Part shown: in pieces, positions 16,083-24,340 of the stretch
Numbering within the stretch: position 1 is the stretch's first letter
Layout: each line of letters starts with the position of its first letter
Assembly: GCF_029057325.1 (NCBI RefSeq)
Contig: NZ_JAICZW010000054.1
Location: 1 to 35,740, forward strand
Reading direction: 5' to 3'
Origin: Bacteroides sp.
GTDB taxonomy: Bacteria > Bacteroidota > Bacteroidia > Bacteroidales > Bacteroidaceae
Length of the DNA: 35,740 nucleotides
Program-made: the position numbers and the translations under genes
The notes under the pieces: model-generated
What the model saw: the letters and a program-made list of their open reading frames with translations, nothing else
What the model was told of the DNA's origin: nothing
The model's database searches: none

Positions 16083-16147
16083 GGCCTGTTTAAATTTTCT
16101 TCAAAAAGAACTCCCAAAAGGAGGCTGAACAAAATTCAAACAGGCTC
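16082..16147. mobile_element. Facing pair of IS ends (66-bp remnant or MITE)
   Basis: GGGCCTGTTTAAATTTTCTTC (21 nt region 16082-16102) and the reverse complement of 16127-16147 agree at 18 of 21 positions. GAGCCTGTTTGAATTTT-type termini resemble ends of Bacteroides IS5/IS1182-like elements as far as I recall. The 24 bases between carry no gene. It abuts the left 124-bp repeat, and a dead transposase fragment of the same kind lies 1.5 kb away, so it is probably a leftover of that element. Confidence 0.55.
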
Positions 16148-16276
16148 TTAAAAAGGCAAGTATTGAGTACGGCAAAAGCCTATTTTTGTTTTTCGCCCCC
16201 ACTCTTTTCTTTGTCTAAAGGAATGTATGCTGGCGAACGGCATCCGTCCCACCGTCTTCTACTGCAACCCCAACAT

Positions 16277-17458
16277 CTATCTGTTGCTCCCGAGCCAAGT
16301 CCCTTTCTTCCACAGATACTCCAATGGTCCTTGACGGTGACTCGCCAGCCAGCTACGACTGAACAAAAGCAGAACAACAAAAATAGCAACGGCAATGAGT
16401 GTGGACTCGAATGCGCCTGTCTTGCACCAAAGATTGAAGCCAAAGTGATAGTAAAGCGTCACCCCCATAATAGACTGACCGATGTAATTAGTGAGACTCA
16501 TTCGGCCGAAAGGTGTAATGAACCGCTGCGCCTTATATCCGTTTCCGGCATAAAACCACATCAGAACAAAAGCCGACACAAGAAGCGTCATAAACGCGAA
16601 GTTGTAGAGCATCGGAATGGCAATGCCATAATAAGAACGTATGGTTACATTGGAAATGGAGTGCGGCACCAGCTCTTTAAGTAAATACAGAGGGATGCAC
16701 AGCAAGAGTGCAGACACGAAAGCCCTGAACCAGAATGCGCGGCTTTCGTCCGTCTTCTCAAAATAGGATTTGCGTCCAAGCCACATGCCCAGCAGGAAGA
16801 GCGCCGGTGTCTGGAACAACCTGCCAGCCTCAACCTGCCAGAAATTGCTGTACAACTGACCATTCCAGATATTATTGCCAAGGGTCTGCCACAAATCACC
16901 GTTGCGACCGACCTCTTCCGCCGACGCCGCAAACTGCACAAACAAGGAATTCGTATCAACATATCCGGGGTTCATCAACGCATACCCGATTTTTGCCCAG
17001 CAATACGGTTGAAGCATCAGAATCGCCGCCACCCACAGCACGGTGCGGTTGCTCCACGATGATGCCGGAATCAGAATAAGACCGCAAACCGCATAAAGCA
17101 ACAATATGTCGCCATTATAAAACAGCGCATGGAATTGTGAGAATCCCACCAGCAGCAGCATACGCCATGCGAAGCGCATTCTGAAATCAACCCCACGCTT
17201 CCGGGCATTGCGCATCTGAATAAAGAAGCTGAAGCCGAAAAGCAGCGAGAAAGTGGCGTACGCCTTGCCCGCAAAAAGGAAATAGATGATTTCGGTCATC
17301 TTGGCATCCAGCCATTGAAGCCATTCCGCACGGGCCATGTCTCCATAAAAGATATTGTAATGTTCAAGATTATGCAACAGTACGATTGCAAACAGTGCAA
17401 AACCACGCAAGGCGTCAACGACCTCAAGTCTGTAAGAGGGTAACTGATTCTTAGTCAT
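16277..17458 (-). CDS. DUF418 family polytopic membrane protein
   Basis: 393-residue inner-membrane protein with about ten hydrophobic helices and the YeiB/DUF418 hallmarks: an N-terminal RLEVVDALRGFALFAIVLLHN segment (acyltransferase-like R-x-x-x-x-D-x-x-R-G-x-A) and the C-terminal DUF418 domain with FGRMSLTNYIGQSI. The molecular role of the family is unknown; transport or envelope acyl transfer have been suggested. The gene is intact but sits in an accessory patch between two copies of the 124-bp repeat and beside IS remnants, so it was probably brought in or moved by that rearrangement. No good promoter of the TAnnTTTG type was found directly upstream. Confidence 0.88.
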   Translation of the reverse strand: MTKNQLPSYRLEVVDALRGFALFAIVLLHNLEHYNIFYGDMARAEWLQWLDAKMTEIIYFLFAGKAYATFSLLFGFSFFIQMRNARKRGVDFRMRFAWRMLLLVGFSQFHALFYNGDILLLYAVCGLILIPASSWSNRTVLWVAAILMLQPYCWAKIGYALMNPGYVDTNSLFVQFAASAEEVGRNGDLWQTLGNNIWNGQLYSNFWQVEAGRLFQTPALFLLGMWLGRKSYFEKTDESRAFWFRAFVSALLLCIPLYLLKELVPHSISNVTIRSYYGIAIPMLYNFAFMTLLVSAFVLMWFYAGNGYKAQRFITPFGRMSLTNYIGQSIMGVTLYYHFGFNLWCKTGAFESTLIAVAIFVVLLLFSRSWLASHRQGPLEYLWKKGTWLGSNR

Positions 17459-17595
17459 AACGAGACAAACATTAGAAGTTATTTTGAAATGATTGAATTA
17501 TTTATATTTTCCTGTTAATCAGTTTGCTAATTGATGTATTCCCGTAACTTCATGGTTGCAAAACAAATAATTAGGAGCAATTATTCAACCAACCT

Positions 17596-17834
17596 AACTG
17601 AAAAGCGGTGGCAAGTTATCAAATATATTGTAGAACCACAAGAAAGAGCCAGAAAAAGTGTCTCAGAGAAATGCTGAACGTCCTATTCTATATCAGCAAG
17701 AGCGGCTGTCAATGGAGAATGCTGCCTTCCGACTTTGCCCCTTGGTAAACAGTTTACTACTATTTCTGCAAGTGGAAACTCGAAGGGGTGTTGGAAGAGC
17801 TTCTCAATGTTCTCCACTGTATGGCAAGGAAGGG
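17596..17834 (+). pseudogene. Truncated, decayed IS5-type transposase (N-terminal part)
   Basis: Reading through gives [22 protein letters not shown], then a frame change near 17660, then [22 protein letters not shown] followed by SDFAPW, an in-frame TAA at 17746, and TVYYYFCKWKLEGVLEELL. This is the N-terminal domain (DUF4096-like) of IS5/IS1182-type transposases, whose usual text is [25 protein letters not shown]. The catalytic DDE core is absent: the match stops where the 124-bp repeat begins at 17834. Dead by at least one frameshift, one stop and a 3' truncation. The original start codon has decayed or is unclear. Confidence 0.8.
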
Positions 17835-17957
17835 GCTGTGCGTGCGGATGAAGCGGAGGGTTTCTTCGGAGAGTGTCATAGGCTTGGTTGAATGTGGGTG
17901 CAAAGATACTGGTTTTATGTGTTAACTTCGGTTCCCTTTTCAAGAAAATCAAGCAAG
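17834..17957. repeat. 124-bp direct repeat, right copy (orphan methyltransferase 5' end)
   Basis: Second copy of 15959-16082 (119/124 identical), same orientation. It contains the promoter and about the first 15 codons of the methyltransferase gene, cut off and joined to the transposase remnant. Left side: transposase remnant; right side: the unrecognised pseudogene. Confidence 0.9.
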
Positions 17958-18349
17958 TATGGCTTGATTACCTTGTTCCTCAAGAGGAATATCTCTATAC
18001 ACTGAATCGTTTTTTTGCCTGGTACTATTTCAAGGCAAAGAGACCGGATGCCTACATCAAGTCAATGGCACCCCGTCATTTTAATAAGATGTTCGGATGA
18101 AAGGTCTGGCTCCACATACCTTGCAAGTCTTATTCGATATTGAAATCCGGCATACTTATCAATGACTTGATATCTTTGGCATTGACCTATTCTGGGCATA
18201 AGCTGAAATCCAAGAATCTGTTGGCAATGCTCACCAATGGTTCCCGTTTCACACGGGATGCGCATTTTGAACAGCTTGAACCTGTCTATGCGGTGACAAC
18301 TCAAGAGATAGAGGATTATATAAAGTCGTGTCTGTTGCTCACGGAATAA
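17958..18349 (+). pseudogene. Unrecognised protein fragment with an in-frame stop
   Basis: One reading frame runs across the right end of the 124-bp repeat to a TAA at 18347-18349, interrupted by TGA at 18098-18100. The text (LVPQEEYLYTLNRFFAWYYF, then KSGILINDLISLALTYSGHK and later AVTTQEIEDYIKSCLLL) looks like real protein, with good amphipathic and hydrophobic patterning and natural codon use, but I do not recognise the family. It has lost its 5' end at the repeat junction. Its last bases overlap the last codons of the dipeptidase gene on the other strand. Probably the C-terminal remnant of a gene destroyed by the rearrangement. Confidence 0.6.
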
Positions 18350-19085
18350 CCCTATACCTCTCCCTCGCCTCCTGCCGGCTGACACGGTTGAAGTGCCACC
18401 ACTCCGTAGGCAACGGGCGGAAGCCCGCCTCTTTCATGATTCGCCGAAGCAGCAGTCGGTTTTCCCTTTCCTCTTTGGTAATTTTGCCTTGTGCCACCAG
18501 CGAGGCTTCCTGCGTGATGTGCGCCTCCTTGCCCAGATGATCCACCGGGGTGCCCATGGGCAGAGGAGTTCCCCGGTCATCGAGAATGCTGATATCCACG
18601 GCAAGCCCGTAGTTGTGCAGCCCGCCGCCGCGGGCGGGGTTGGAGACGTAGAGGTAGCGGGGCGTGCCTTTCACCGTGTCCCACATCTTCTGCTGTACGG
18701 ACATGGGGCGGGCGGCGTCATAGACGATGAGGCTGTAGGCGGGATGCTGTGCTTTCAGCAGCTGTTGCGCTTTCAGCAGGCTTTCCAAGGCATCGGGATG
18801 CAGGTAGGCTTCCCGCAGGTTGTCGTAGAGTATGGTTCCGGTGAAGTTGTCGGCGTGGGTGTACATCAGGTCGATGGCGATGGTGCTGTCCGCTTCAGCT
18901 ATGTTCAGGAGGCCGAGGGAATCGAGATAGAGGGCGGTAAGGCTTTTGGCGGGGAGGGCAAGTACTTCTTCCTCCACGGCTATTTCTTCTTTACTTTCTG
19001 TCGTATGGAGTGCTTCCTTTTCTCCTTGCTTTCGACAGGTGGAGAGCAGAAGGAGGGCGAGGCAGAGGGGCAGTAGTGGTTTCAT
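18339..19085 (-). CDS. M15 family D-Ala-D-Ala dipeptidase (VanX/DdpX-like), lipoprotein
   Basis: 248-residue zinc peptidase that would cleave D-alanyl-D-alanine or related peptidoglycan fragments. Motifs: the YDAARP arginine loop (about residue 143), the zinc-binding GGGLHNYGLAVDIS and the EWWHF motif near the C-terminus. The N-terminus is a lipoprotein signal (LLLLSTC, lipobox Cys17), so it is anchored in the periplasm or outer membrane, unlike cytosolic VanX; recycling or housekeeping of wall peptides is more likely than glycopeptide resistance, and no vanH/vanA-like genes are nearby. Its ATG overlaps the stop of the upstream MATE gene by four bases, so the two are translated together. Confidence 0.9.
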   Translation of the reverse strand: MKPLLPLCLALLLLSTCRKQGEKEALHTTESKEEIAVEEEVLALPAKSLTALYLDSLGLLNIAEADSTIAIDLMYTHADNFTGTILYDNLREAYLHPDALESLLKAQQLLKAQHPAYSLIVYDAARPMSVQQKMWDTVKGTPRYLYVSNPARGGGLHNYGLAVDISILDDRGTPLPMGTPVDHLGKEAHITQEASLVAQGKITKEERENRLLLRRIMKEAGFRPLPTEWWHFNRVSRQEARERYRVIP

Positions 19086-20458
19086 CTTTTCGGTGATATG
19101 TTTTGATGTTCAATTCGTTTCAATACTTTCGGGAATTGCCAGAAGAAGATAGCCGTGCAGCAGATGGCCGCCGTGGCGTCTGAAATGGCTTCTGCGGCAT
19201 AGACACCCGTCACTCCCATGAAATGGGGCAACAGCAATGCCAACGGTATCAGCAGGATGATTTTCCGCAATAGGGCGATGAAGATGGAGATGCCTGCCTG
19301 GCCCAATGCCACAAACATGTTCTGGCAGGCACGCTGCAAGCCGAAGATGGTCATGCCCGCCAGAAACAACGGCATCGTCCGGCAGACGGTGTCAATCAGC
19401 CGCGCGTCGTTGGTGAAGGCGGAGGCGATGACGGAGGGGAACAGAATCATGCAGAGCATCAGGAGAAGGTTGAACGAGAACATCGTCACCAGCGCGATGC
19501 GGAAGCACTCTTTCACACGCTCCTTGTTGCCGTGCCCGTAGTTGTAGCTCACGATGGGCACGAAGCCTTGCGCGAATCCCACCAGAGGTACTCCTGCAAA
19601 CTGCATCGCGCTCTGTGTGATGGTCAGGGCGCTGATGTAGATGTCGCCGAAGGTCTTCAGACTGCTGTTCAGCACAAAGCCCACCAGGCTCTCCGTGCTC
19701 GACATGATGAACGGCGATGCTCCCAATGCCAGGATGGAGAGGACTATCTTCCGTTCCAGCTTCATGTAGCGCCGCTCCAGGGGGAGGGAGGCTTGTCGGG
19801 AGAAGAGGAAGCGCAGCACCCATGCCGCACTGCATAGTTGCGAGAGGACCGTGGCAAGCGCCGCCCCCTTCACGCCCATATCCAGTCCGAAGATGAAGAG
19901 GGGGTCGAGGAGGATATTGATTCCCGCACCAATCAGCACCGAGCACATGGCGATGGAAGGGCGGCCTTGCGCATTGATGAAATTGTTCAGTCCGATGGAG
20001 ATTTGCACGAACAGCGTCCCCGTCAGATAGATGGAGAGGTAGTCCACCGCATACTGCAACGTGTTCTCCGACGCTCCTGTGAAGAGCAGGACGGGCTCCA
20101 TGAAGGCATACGACAGCAGGGTGGTCAGCAGCGTGAAGGCAACCAGCAGTGTGAATCCGTTTCCCAATATCTTGCCTGCCCGTGTCCGTTCCCCTTGTCC
20201 GAGGGCGATGGTTGCCAGTGGCGCGCCTCCTCCTCCCACGATGGCGGAGAAGGACGAAATCAGGATGATGAGCGAGGTGGTCACGCCCACGCCCGCCAGC
20301 GCGTCGGTTCCGATGCCCGGGATGTGGCCGATATAGACGCGGTCCACCACGCTGTAGAGTAGGTTGACAAGTTGCGCCGCAACCGTCGGGAGTGCCATCT
20401 TGAAGATGAGCGGCAGGATGCGTTCTGTGCCCAGTCTTTCCTCGTATTTGTTCGTCAT
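19082..20458 (-). CDS. MATE family efflux transporter (MepA-like)
   Basis: 458-residue inner-membrane antiporter with about 12 helices in two halves. The start MALPTVAAQLVNLLYSVVDRVYIGHIPG (residues 20-47, written here in part) and later GRPSIAM, GLNNFINAQG and FAQGFVPIVSYNYGHGN are typical of MATE multidrug/Na+ antiporters of the MepA branch. Substrate unknown. It is the first gene of a two-gene unit with the dipeptidase lipoprotein. A weaker promoter match (TAACTTTA on the minus strand at 20494-20487) lies 29 bases upstream. Confidence 0.93.
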   Translation of the reverse strand: MTNKYEERLGTERILPLIFKMALPTVAAQLVNLLYSVVDRVYIGHIPGIGTDALAGVGVTTSLIILISSFSAIVGGGGAPLATIALGQGERTRAGKILGNGFTLLVAFTLLTTLLSYAFMEPVLLFTGASENTLQYAVDYLSIYLTGTLFVQISIGLNNFINAQGRPSIAMCSVLIGAGINILLDPLFIFGLDMGVKGAALATVLSQLCSAAWVLRFLFSRQASLPLERRYMKLERKIVLSILALGASPFIMSSTESLVGFVLNSSLKTFGDIYISALTITQSAMQFAGVPLVGFAQGFVPIVSYNYGHGNKERVKECFRIALVTMFSFNLLLMLCMILFPSVIASAFTNDARLIDTVCRTMPLFLAGMTIFGLQRACQNMFVALGQAGISIFIALLRKIILLIPLALLLPHFMGVTGVYAAEAISDATAAICCTAIFFWQFPKVLKRIEHQNISPKR

Positions 20459-20486
20459 TGGAAGTTCTTTCGTTGTAAATTGGCGG

Positions 20487-20494
20487 TAAAGTTA
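20487..20494 (-). promoter_or_regulatory. Probable -7 element for the MATE/dipeptidase unit
   Basis: TAACTTTA on the minus strand, seven of eight positions of TAnnTTTG counting only fixed ones except the last G. No firm -33 element. Confidence 0.35.
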
Positions 20495-20659
20495 CAAGAA
20501 AAAGCCCTGCTTTGTTACATTCCTTATACAATTAGCATACTTTTGGGCATTTCTTAAATAAAAGCGATTTCATCGTGGCTTTTTTGGTGGGTGCAGCCCT
20601 CCCCACATCGGCCTGGAAGATGGCAGGTGAAAGCGAGCGGGAAGTGACCGGTAGCTTAC

Positions 20660-20671
20660 GTAAACGTTTAC
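20660..20671. promoter_or_regulatory. LacI-family-like operator palindrome
   Basis: GTAAACGTTTAC is a perfect 12-bp palindrome with the central CG of LacI/PurR/CcpA-type operators. It lies about 140 bases upstream of the porin -7 element and 170 bases from the MATE promoter. No LacI-type regulator is encoded in this window. Confidence 0.35.
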
Positions 20672-20678
20672 AAGGAAA

Positions 20679-20722
20679 AAAGAAACGTTCATCGCAAGAA
20701 AACAAGTGATGAACATTTCTTT
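20679..20722. repeat. 15-bp inverted repeat
   Basis: AAAGAAACGTTCATC (20679-20693) pairs with GATGAACATTTCTTT (20708-20722) at 14 of 15 positions with a 14-base loop. Possible hairpin or regulator site. Confidence 0.5.
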
Positions 20723-20808
20723 CTGTCCAAAAGGCAGGAAAAACACTTTTTTGGTGCATAGATGTTATTTTGTTGGCTTAAAAAGCCCTCTATTTCGAAA
20801 AGACTCCT

Positions 20809-20816
20809 TACTTTTG
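20809..20816 (+). promoter_or_regulatory. -7 element for the porin operon
   Basis: TACTTTTG, exact TAnnTTTG match, 51 bases before the porin start at 20867. It places the in-frame upstream ATG at 20825 at or beside the transcript start, which supports the later start. Confidence 0.5.
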
Positions 20817-20866
20817 CATAAAAATTGAATATCTATATCAACAAAGAAAAGCAACAGAAGTATTGT

Positions 20867-21898
20867 ATGAAAAGAGGGATGAACCTGCTCGTGGCCTTAT
20901 GTATGGCATGTGTCGTTGCATCAGGGTATGCACAAGTGAAACCTACCGTGGAGATTGGAGCCGAAACTCGTATGGGATATAACCGGGAATCGGTGGATGG
21001 CGATAAGCTGAGTGACAGAACCGGAATCAAGGGAAACTACCTCAACCTGAAGTTTGAAGGCACCCTGAACTCTTATTTCTCCTACTCGTGGCGGCAACGC
21101 CTGAACAAAGGGATTTCCAATTCCAACTTCTTTGATGCCACCGATTGGATTTATCTCAGTTACCGGGCCGACAAGCACTGGAGCATGGCTGCCGGAAAGC
21201 AGGTGGTGCTCATCGGAGGATATGAATACGACAGTGCCCCCATCGACATCTTTATGGCTTCGGAGTATTGGAACAACATCGCTTGCTACCAGTTTGGCGG
21301 AAGCGTGACCTACACCACAACCAAGGGGAACGACAAGCTGACGGCACAGCTCTGCGGGAGCCCTTTTCGCAACGACCGGCATGGCGACCTTTTTGCCTAC
21401 AACCTCTTCTGGGCAGGCAACCACGGCCCGTTCAGCACGCTCTACTCCCTCAACCTGATGGAGTATGCTCCTAAGAAATACATCAGTTATGTTGCGTTGG
21501 GCAACCGGCTCGCCTTGGGCAACGCCGCCTTGCAGCTCGACTTCATGAACCGTGCCGCCGCCCATCAGCCTTACTTCTTCCGCGACTGCTCCGTGATGGC
21601 GGAACTCTCGTGTTTTTGCCTTCCCAAGCTGGAGGTATATGCCAAAGCGACGTATGATGTGAATCGTACGGATGTGGCGGCCGACCTTTGCGTGCTGCCC
21701 GGCACGGAGCTGACCTCTTTCGGCGGAGGCATCCACTTCTATCCCCTCAAGGCGCAGAAGAACACGGTGCGTCTTCATGCCAGTGCGGCCTATACCACCG
21801 GCAAGAACGGCAATCCGAGCGGCGCTTTGACTGACAAGCATCTGTATGTCAATGTGGGCCTCACCTGGAAGCTGCATCTGCTCTCTTATGGCAAGTAA
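20867..21898 (+). CDS. Outer-membrane porin, OprO/OprP-like
   Basis: 343-residue protein with a signal peptide (residues 1-22, ending SGYAQ) and alternating aromatic/polar beta-strand patterning through to the C-terminal strand YVNVGLTWKLHLLSYGK. The segment DWIYLSYRADKHWSMAAGKQ with the following GGYEYDSAPID is typical of phosphate-selective-porin-like (OprO/P) proteins of Bacteroidetes. A trimeric or monomeric outer-membrane channel is expected; selectivity unknown. It is 43 bases upstream of the GATE-domain membrane protein on the same strand, suggesting a joint route for a small solute across both membranes. The start at 20867 gives a normal signal peptide; the frame extends to 20825 without one. 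Confidence 0.8.
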   Translation: MKRGMNLLVALCMACVVASGYAQVKPTVEIGAETRMGYNRESVDGDKLSDRTGIKGNYLNLKFEGTLNSYFSYSWRQRLNKGISNSNFFDATDWIYLSYRADKHWSMAAGKQVVLIGGYEYDSAPIDIFMASEYWNNIACYQFGGSVTYTTTKGNDKLTAQLCGSPFRNDRHGDLFAYNLFWAGNHGPFSTLYSLNLMEYAPKKYISYVALGNRLALGNAALQLDFMNRAAAHQPYFFRDCSVMAELSCFCLPKLEVYAKATYDVNRTDVAADLCVLPGTELTSFGGGIHFYPLKAQKNTVRLHASAAYTTGKNGNPSGALTDKHLYVNVGLTWKLHLLSYGK

Positions 21899-21941
21899 TG
21901 ACGATGTTTTATCAACTAACTCTGTTATCTCTATAAAAGAA

Positions 21942-23096
21942 ATGAAAAACAATTCTACGAAAAGGAAAATCGGCTTTCCGAGTGGGGTTATGTGCCTGCT
22001 CTCAGTTGTTCTTATTTTTGGTTATCTGGCTTCCATCATGGGACTGCCCAACATGCTCAACACCATGATGAAGACCGCTCACGACTTGTTGCTGAATACG
22101 GTGTTCTACCTGATGAGTATCTGTGTGCTTACGGGTGCCATCGGCAAGTTGTTTGTGGAGTTCGGCGTGGTGAAGATGCTGGAGCGACTGCTTCGTCCGT
22201 TGATGCGCCCGCTGTTCAACCTTCCGGGCGTGGCCTCGCTGGGTGCCGTGATGACGTTTCTGTCGGACAATCCCGCCATCATCTCGCTGGCACACGACAA
22301 GCGCTTTGCCACTTACTTCAAGAAGTATCAGTTCATCTCGCTGACCAATTTCGGTACGGCTTTCGGCATGGGACTGCTGGTCATCGTGTTCATGGTGGGA
22401 CAGGGCTTTTATGTCTCTCCCTTCATCGGGCTGTTCGGTGCCTGCTGCGGTTGCATTTGCTCCACGAGGCTGATGCAGCGTTTTGTGGTGAAGGCTTATC
22501 CCAACTATGCCACCGAAGATGCCATCGAGGTGAGCGAGAAGGAAGCCAAGGAAGAGGATGAGCAACAGCAGAAAAGCCTCTTTATCCGTCTGCTCGATGC
22601 GTTGCTTGACGGTGGACGCGGCGGTGTGGATGTGGGCATTGCCATCATCCCCGGTGTGCTGATTATCTCTACTTTCGTGATGCTCTTCACCTTTGGCGCG
22701 GGTGCCGATGGTGCTTATGACGGTTCCGCCTATCAGGGTGTGGAGCTGTTGCCTTGGCTTGCCAACAAAATAGGCTTCCTCTTCGAGTGGCTGTTCGGCT
22801 TCCAAGACCCGCACCTGATTGCCTTCCCCATCACCGCTCTGGGTGCGGTAGGTGCCGCCTTGAGCCTGGTGCCCAATTTCCTCAGCCACGGATGGGTGGA
22901 CGGGAATGCCATTGCCGTGTTCACTGCCATCGGTATGTGCTGGAGTGGCTACCTGAGCACGCATACCGCCATGCTCGACTCGCTGGGCTATCGCGACCTT
23001 ACTCCCAAAGCCATTCTGGCTCATACCATCGGTGGTGTGGTGGCAGCCATAGTGGCACATTGGGCCTATCTGCTTTATGAATTGATTTGCTTATAA
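21942..23096 (+). CDS. Nucleoside-recognition (GATE) domain membrane protein, SpmA/YjiH-like
   Basis: 384-residue inner-membrane protein with about ten hydrophobic helices and two GATE-like halves (about residues 40-160 and 225-370), separated by a highly acidic cytosolic linker (EVSEKEAKEEDEQQQK). The SDNPAIISLAHD and WSGYLSTHTAMLDSLGY segments are characteristic of this Bacteroidetes family. Members are annotated as nucleoside recognition or spore maturation related, but the substrate is not established. The start MKNNSTKRK at 21942 is used; earlier in-frame ATGs lie within the porin coding region. Probably cotranscribed with the porin; the MITE-like element follows. Confidence 0.85.
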   Translation: MKNNSTKRKIGFPSGVMCLLSVVLIFGYLASIMGLPNMLNTMMKTAHDLLLNTVFYLMSICVLTGAIGKLFVEFGVVKMLERLLRPLMRPLFNLPGVASLGAVMTFLSDNPAIISLAHDKRFATYFKKYQFISLTNFGTAFGMGLLVIVFMVGQGFYVSPFIGLFGACCGCICSTRLMQRFVVKAYPNYATEDAIEVSEKEAKEEDEQQQKSLFIRLLDALLDGGRGGVDVGIAIIPGVLIISTFVMLFTFGAGADGAYDGSAYQGVELLPWLANKIGFLFEWLFGFQDPHLIAFPITALGAVGAALSLVPNFLSHGWVDGNAIAVFTAIGMCWSGYLSTHTAMLDSLGYRDLTPKAILAHTIGGVVAAIVAHWAYLLYELICL

Positions 23097-23107
23097 TTTT
23101 TAGTTGG

Positions 23108-23244
23108 AGGTGTGTCAAAACGAAAAGGAACTGACATAATGATAGATTTTAGGCACGGATTACACGGATTAATCAAGAAGAAAACCGTGTAAATCCGTGT
23201 AATCCGTGCCTAAAAGAATGCGGAATGCATGTTTTGACACATCT
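23108..23244. mobile_element. MITE-like element with 14-bp terminal inverted repeats (copy 2)
   Basis: 137 bases from AGGTGTGTCAAAAC (23108-23121, one mismatch to the consensus) to GTTTTGACACATCT (23231-23244). The core is a 24-bp perfect hairpin (23147-23170 with 23192-23215). Same element as 6856-6974, in reverse orientation; copy 1 has lost part of the core. It separates the GATE gene from mnmA and would act as a hairpin terminator. Confidence 0.75.
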
Positions 23245-23254
23245 ACCCCTCCTT

Positions 23255-24301
23255 ATGAAAGAACGCGTCCTTTTAGGCATGAGCGGCGGTACGGACAGCT
23301 CCGTTGCTGCCATTCGTTTGCAGGAAGCCGGTTATGAAGTAATCGGTGTGACGTTTCGTTTCTATGAGAAGGACGGAGAGACGGGATATCTGGACGATGC
23401 CCGTGCGCTGGCTTCGAGGCTGGGCATGGAGCATATCACTTACGATGCCCGTGCGTTGTTCCGGTCGCGCATCATCCGCTACTTCATCTCCGAATACCTG
23501 TCGGGGCATACGCCCGTCCCCTGCACCCTCTGTAACAACGAACTGAAGTGGCCGCTGCTGGCACAAATAGCCGACGAAAAGGGTATTTACTGGATTTCTA
23601 CCGGACACTATGTCCGCAAGGTTCTGCAAGACGGGAAGTGCTACATTGCTCCTGCTGCCGACCGTGACAAGGACCAGACCTTCTTTCTGTGGGGCTTGAA
23701 GCAGGACATCTTGCGGCGCATGTTGCTTCCGATGGGCGACATCACCAAAGCGGAAGCCCGTGCTTTTGCGGCTGTCCGCGGTTTCCGGCAGGTGGCGATG
23801 AAGAAAGACAGCGTCGGTGTCTGCTTTTGCCCGTTGGATTACCGTTCCTTCCTGCGGAGCGAAGTGCCTGCGGAGCTGCTGCCCGGCAAGGGGCGGTTTG
23901 TAGATGAGACCGGTGTCTTGATAGGTTGGCACGAAGGTTATCCTTTTTATACTGTCGGTCAACGTCGGGGATTGGGGCTCCAACTGAATAAGGCGGTATT
24001 TGTCAAAGAGATTTCAGCAGAACGAAACGAAGTGGTGCTGGCACCGCTCTCCTCCCTCTACAAGCAGGAGATGTGGCTGAAGGAGTGGAATCTGGTGGAC
24101 CGATGCCGTGTGTTGCAGGCGGCATCCGTCATCGTGAAGATACGCTACCGCAAGCAGGCGAACCGTTGTCGGGTGACGCTCACCGTGGAAGGCTTGTTGC
24201 ATGTCCGCCTGATAGAGCCGTTGGAGTCTGTCGCATCGGGGCAGGCGGCGGCTTTCTATGATGATGCGGGGTTGCTGCTGGGGGGAGGAATTATAGTATG
24301 A
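23255..24301 (+). CDS. mnmA: tRNA-uridine 2-sulfurtransferase (MnmA-type)
   Basis: 348-residue enzyme that adenylates and thiolates U34 of tRNA for Lys, Glu and Gln. The PP-loop SGGTDSS is at residues 10-16 (usual text SGGVDSS). Catalytic cysteines expected: Cys93 in [10 protein letters not shown], and Cys190 in SVGVCFC. The C-terminal beta-barrel domains follow (VGQRRGLG to the end). Bacteroidetes often have more than one MnmA paralogue; this one is somewhat divergent, so it may be the second copy. The start at 23255 is chosen: the upstream in-frame ATG at 23225 falls within the mobile-element copy. Convergent with GH3 across repeat array B. Confidence 0.9.
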   Translation: MKERVLLGMSGGTDSSVAAIRLQEAGYEVIGVTFRFYEKDGETGYLDDARALASRLGMEHITYDARALFRSRIIRYFISEYLSGHTPVPCTLCNNELKWPLLAQIADEKGIYWISTGHYVRKVLQDGKCYIAPAADRDKDQTFFLWGLKQDILRRMLLPMGDITKAEARAFAAVRGFRQVAMKKDSVGVCFCPLDYRSFLRSEVPAELLPGKGRFVDETGVLIGWHEGYPFYTVGQRRGLGLQLNKAVFVKEISAERNEVVLAPLSSLYKQEMWLKEWNLVDRCRVLQAASVIVKIRYRKQANRCRVTLTVEGLLHVRLIEPLESVASGQAAAFYDDAGLLLGGGIIV

Positions 24302-24340
24302 TGTCTATTCCTTTGTTTTTCAGCGATTTATTTTATGCCT

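Larger units (their letters stand above)
20459..20866. other. 408-base divergent intergenic region, MATE unit to porin: promoters, hairpin and palindrome
   Basis: No gene seen. From left to right it has the MATE promoter, the 12-bp palindrome GTAAACGTTTAC (20660-20671), a 14/15-matched inverted repeat (20679-20693 with 20708-20722) and the porin -7 element (20809-20816). Confidence 0.6.

Noticed and set aside
18339..19085. Vancomycin resistance (vanX) reading of the dipeptidase
   Set aside because: The protein is an exported lipoprotein and no vanH, vanA or vanS/R genes are nearby, so a wall-peptide housekeeping role is more likely.
23225..23254. Upstream ATG for mnmA at 23225
   Set aside because: It lies within the terminal repeat of the MITE-like element, and the family N-terminus begins at 23255.
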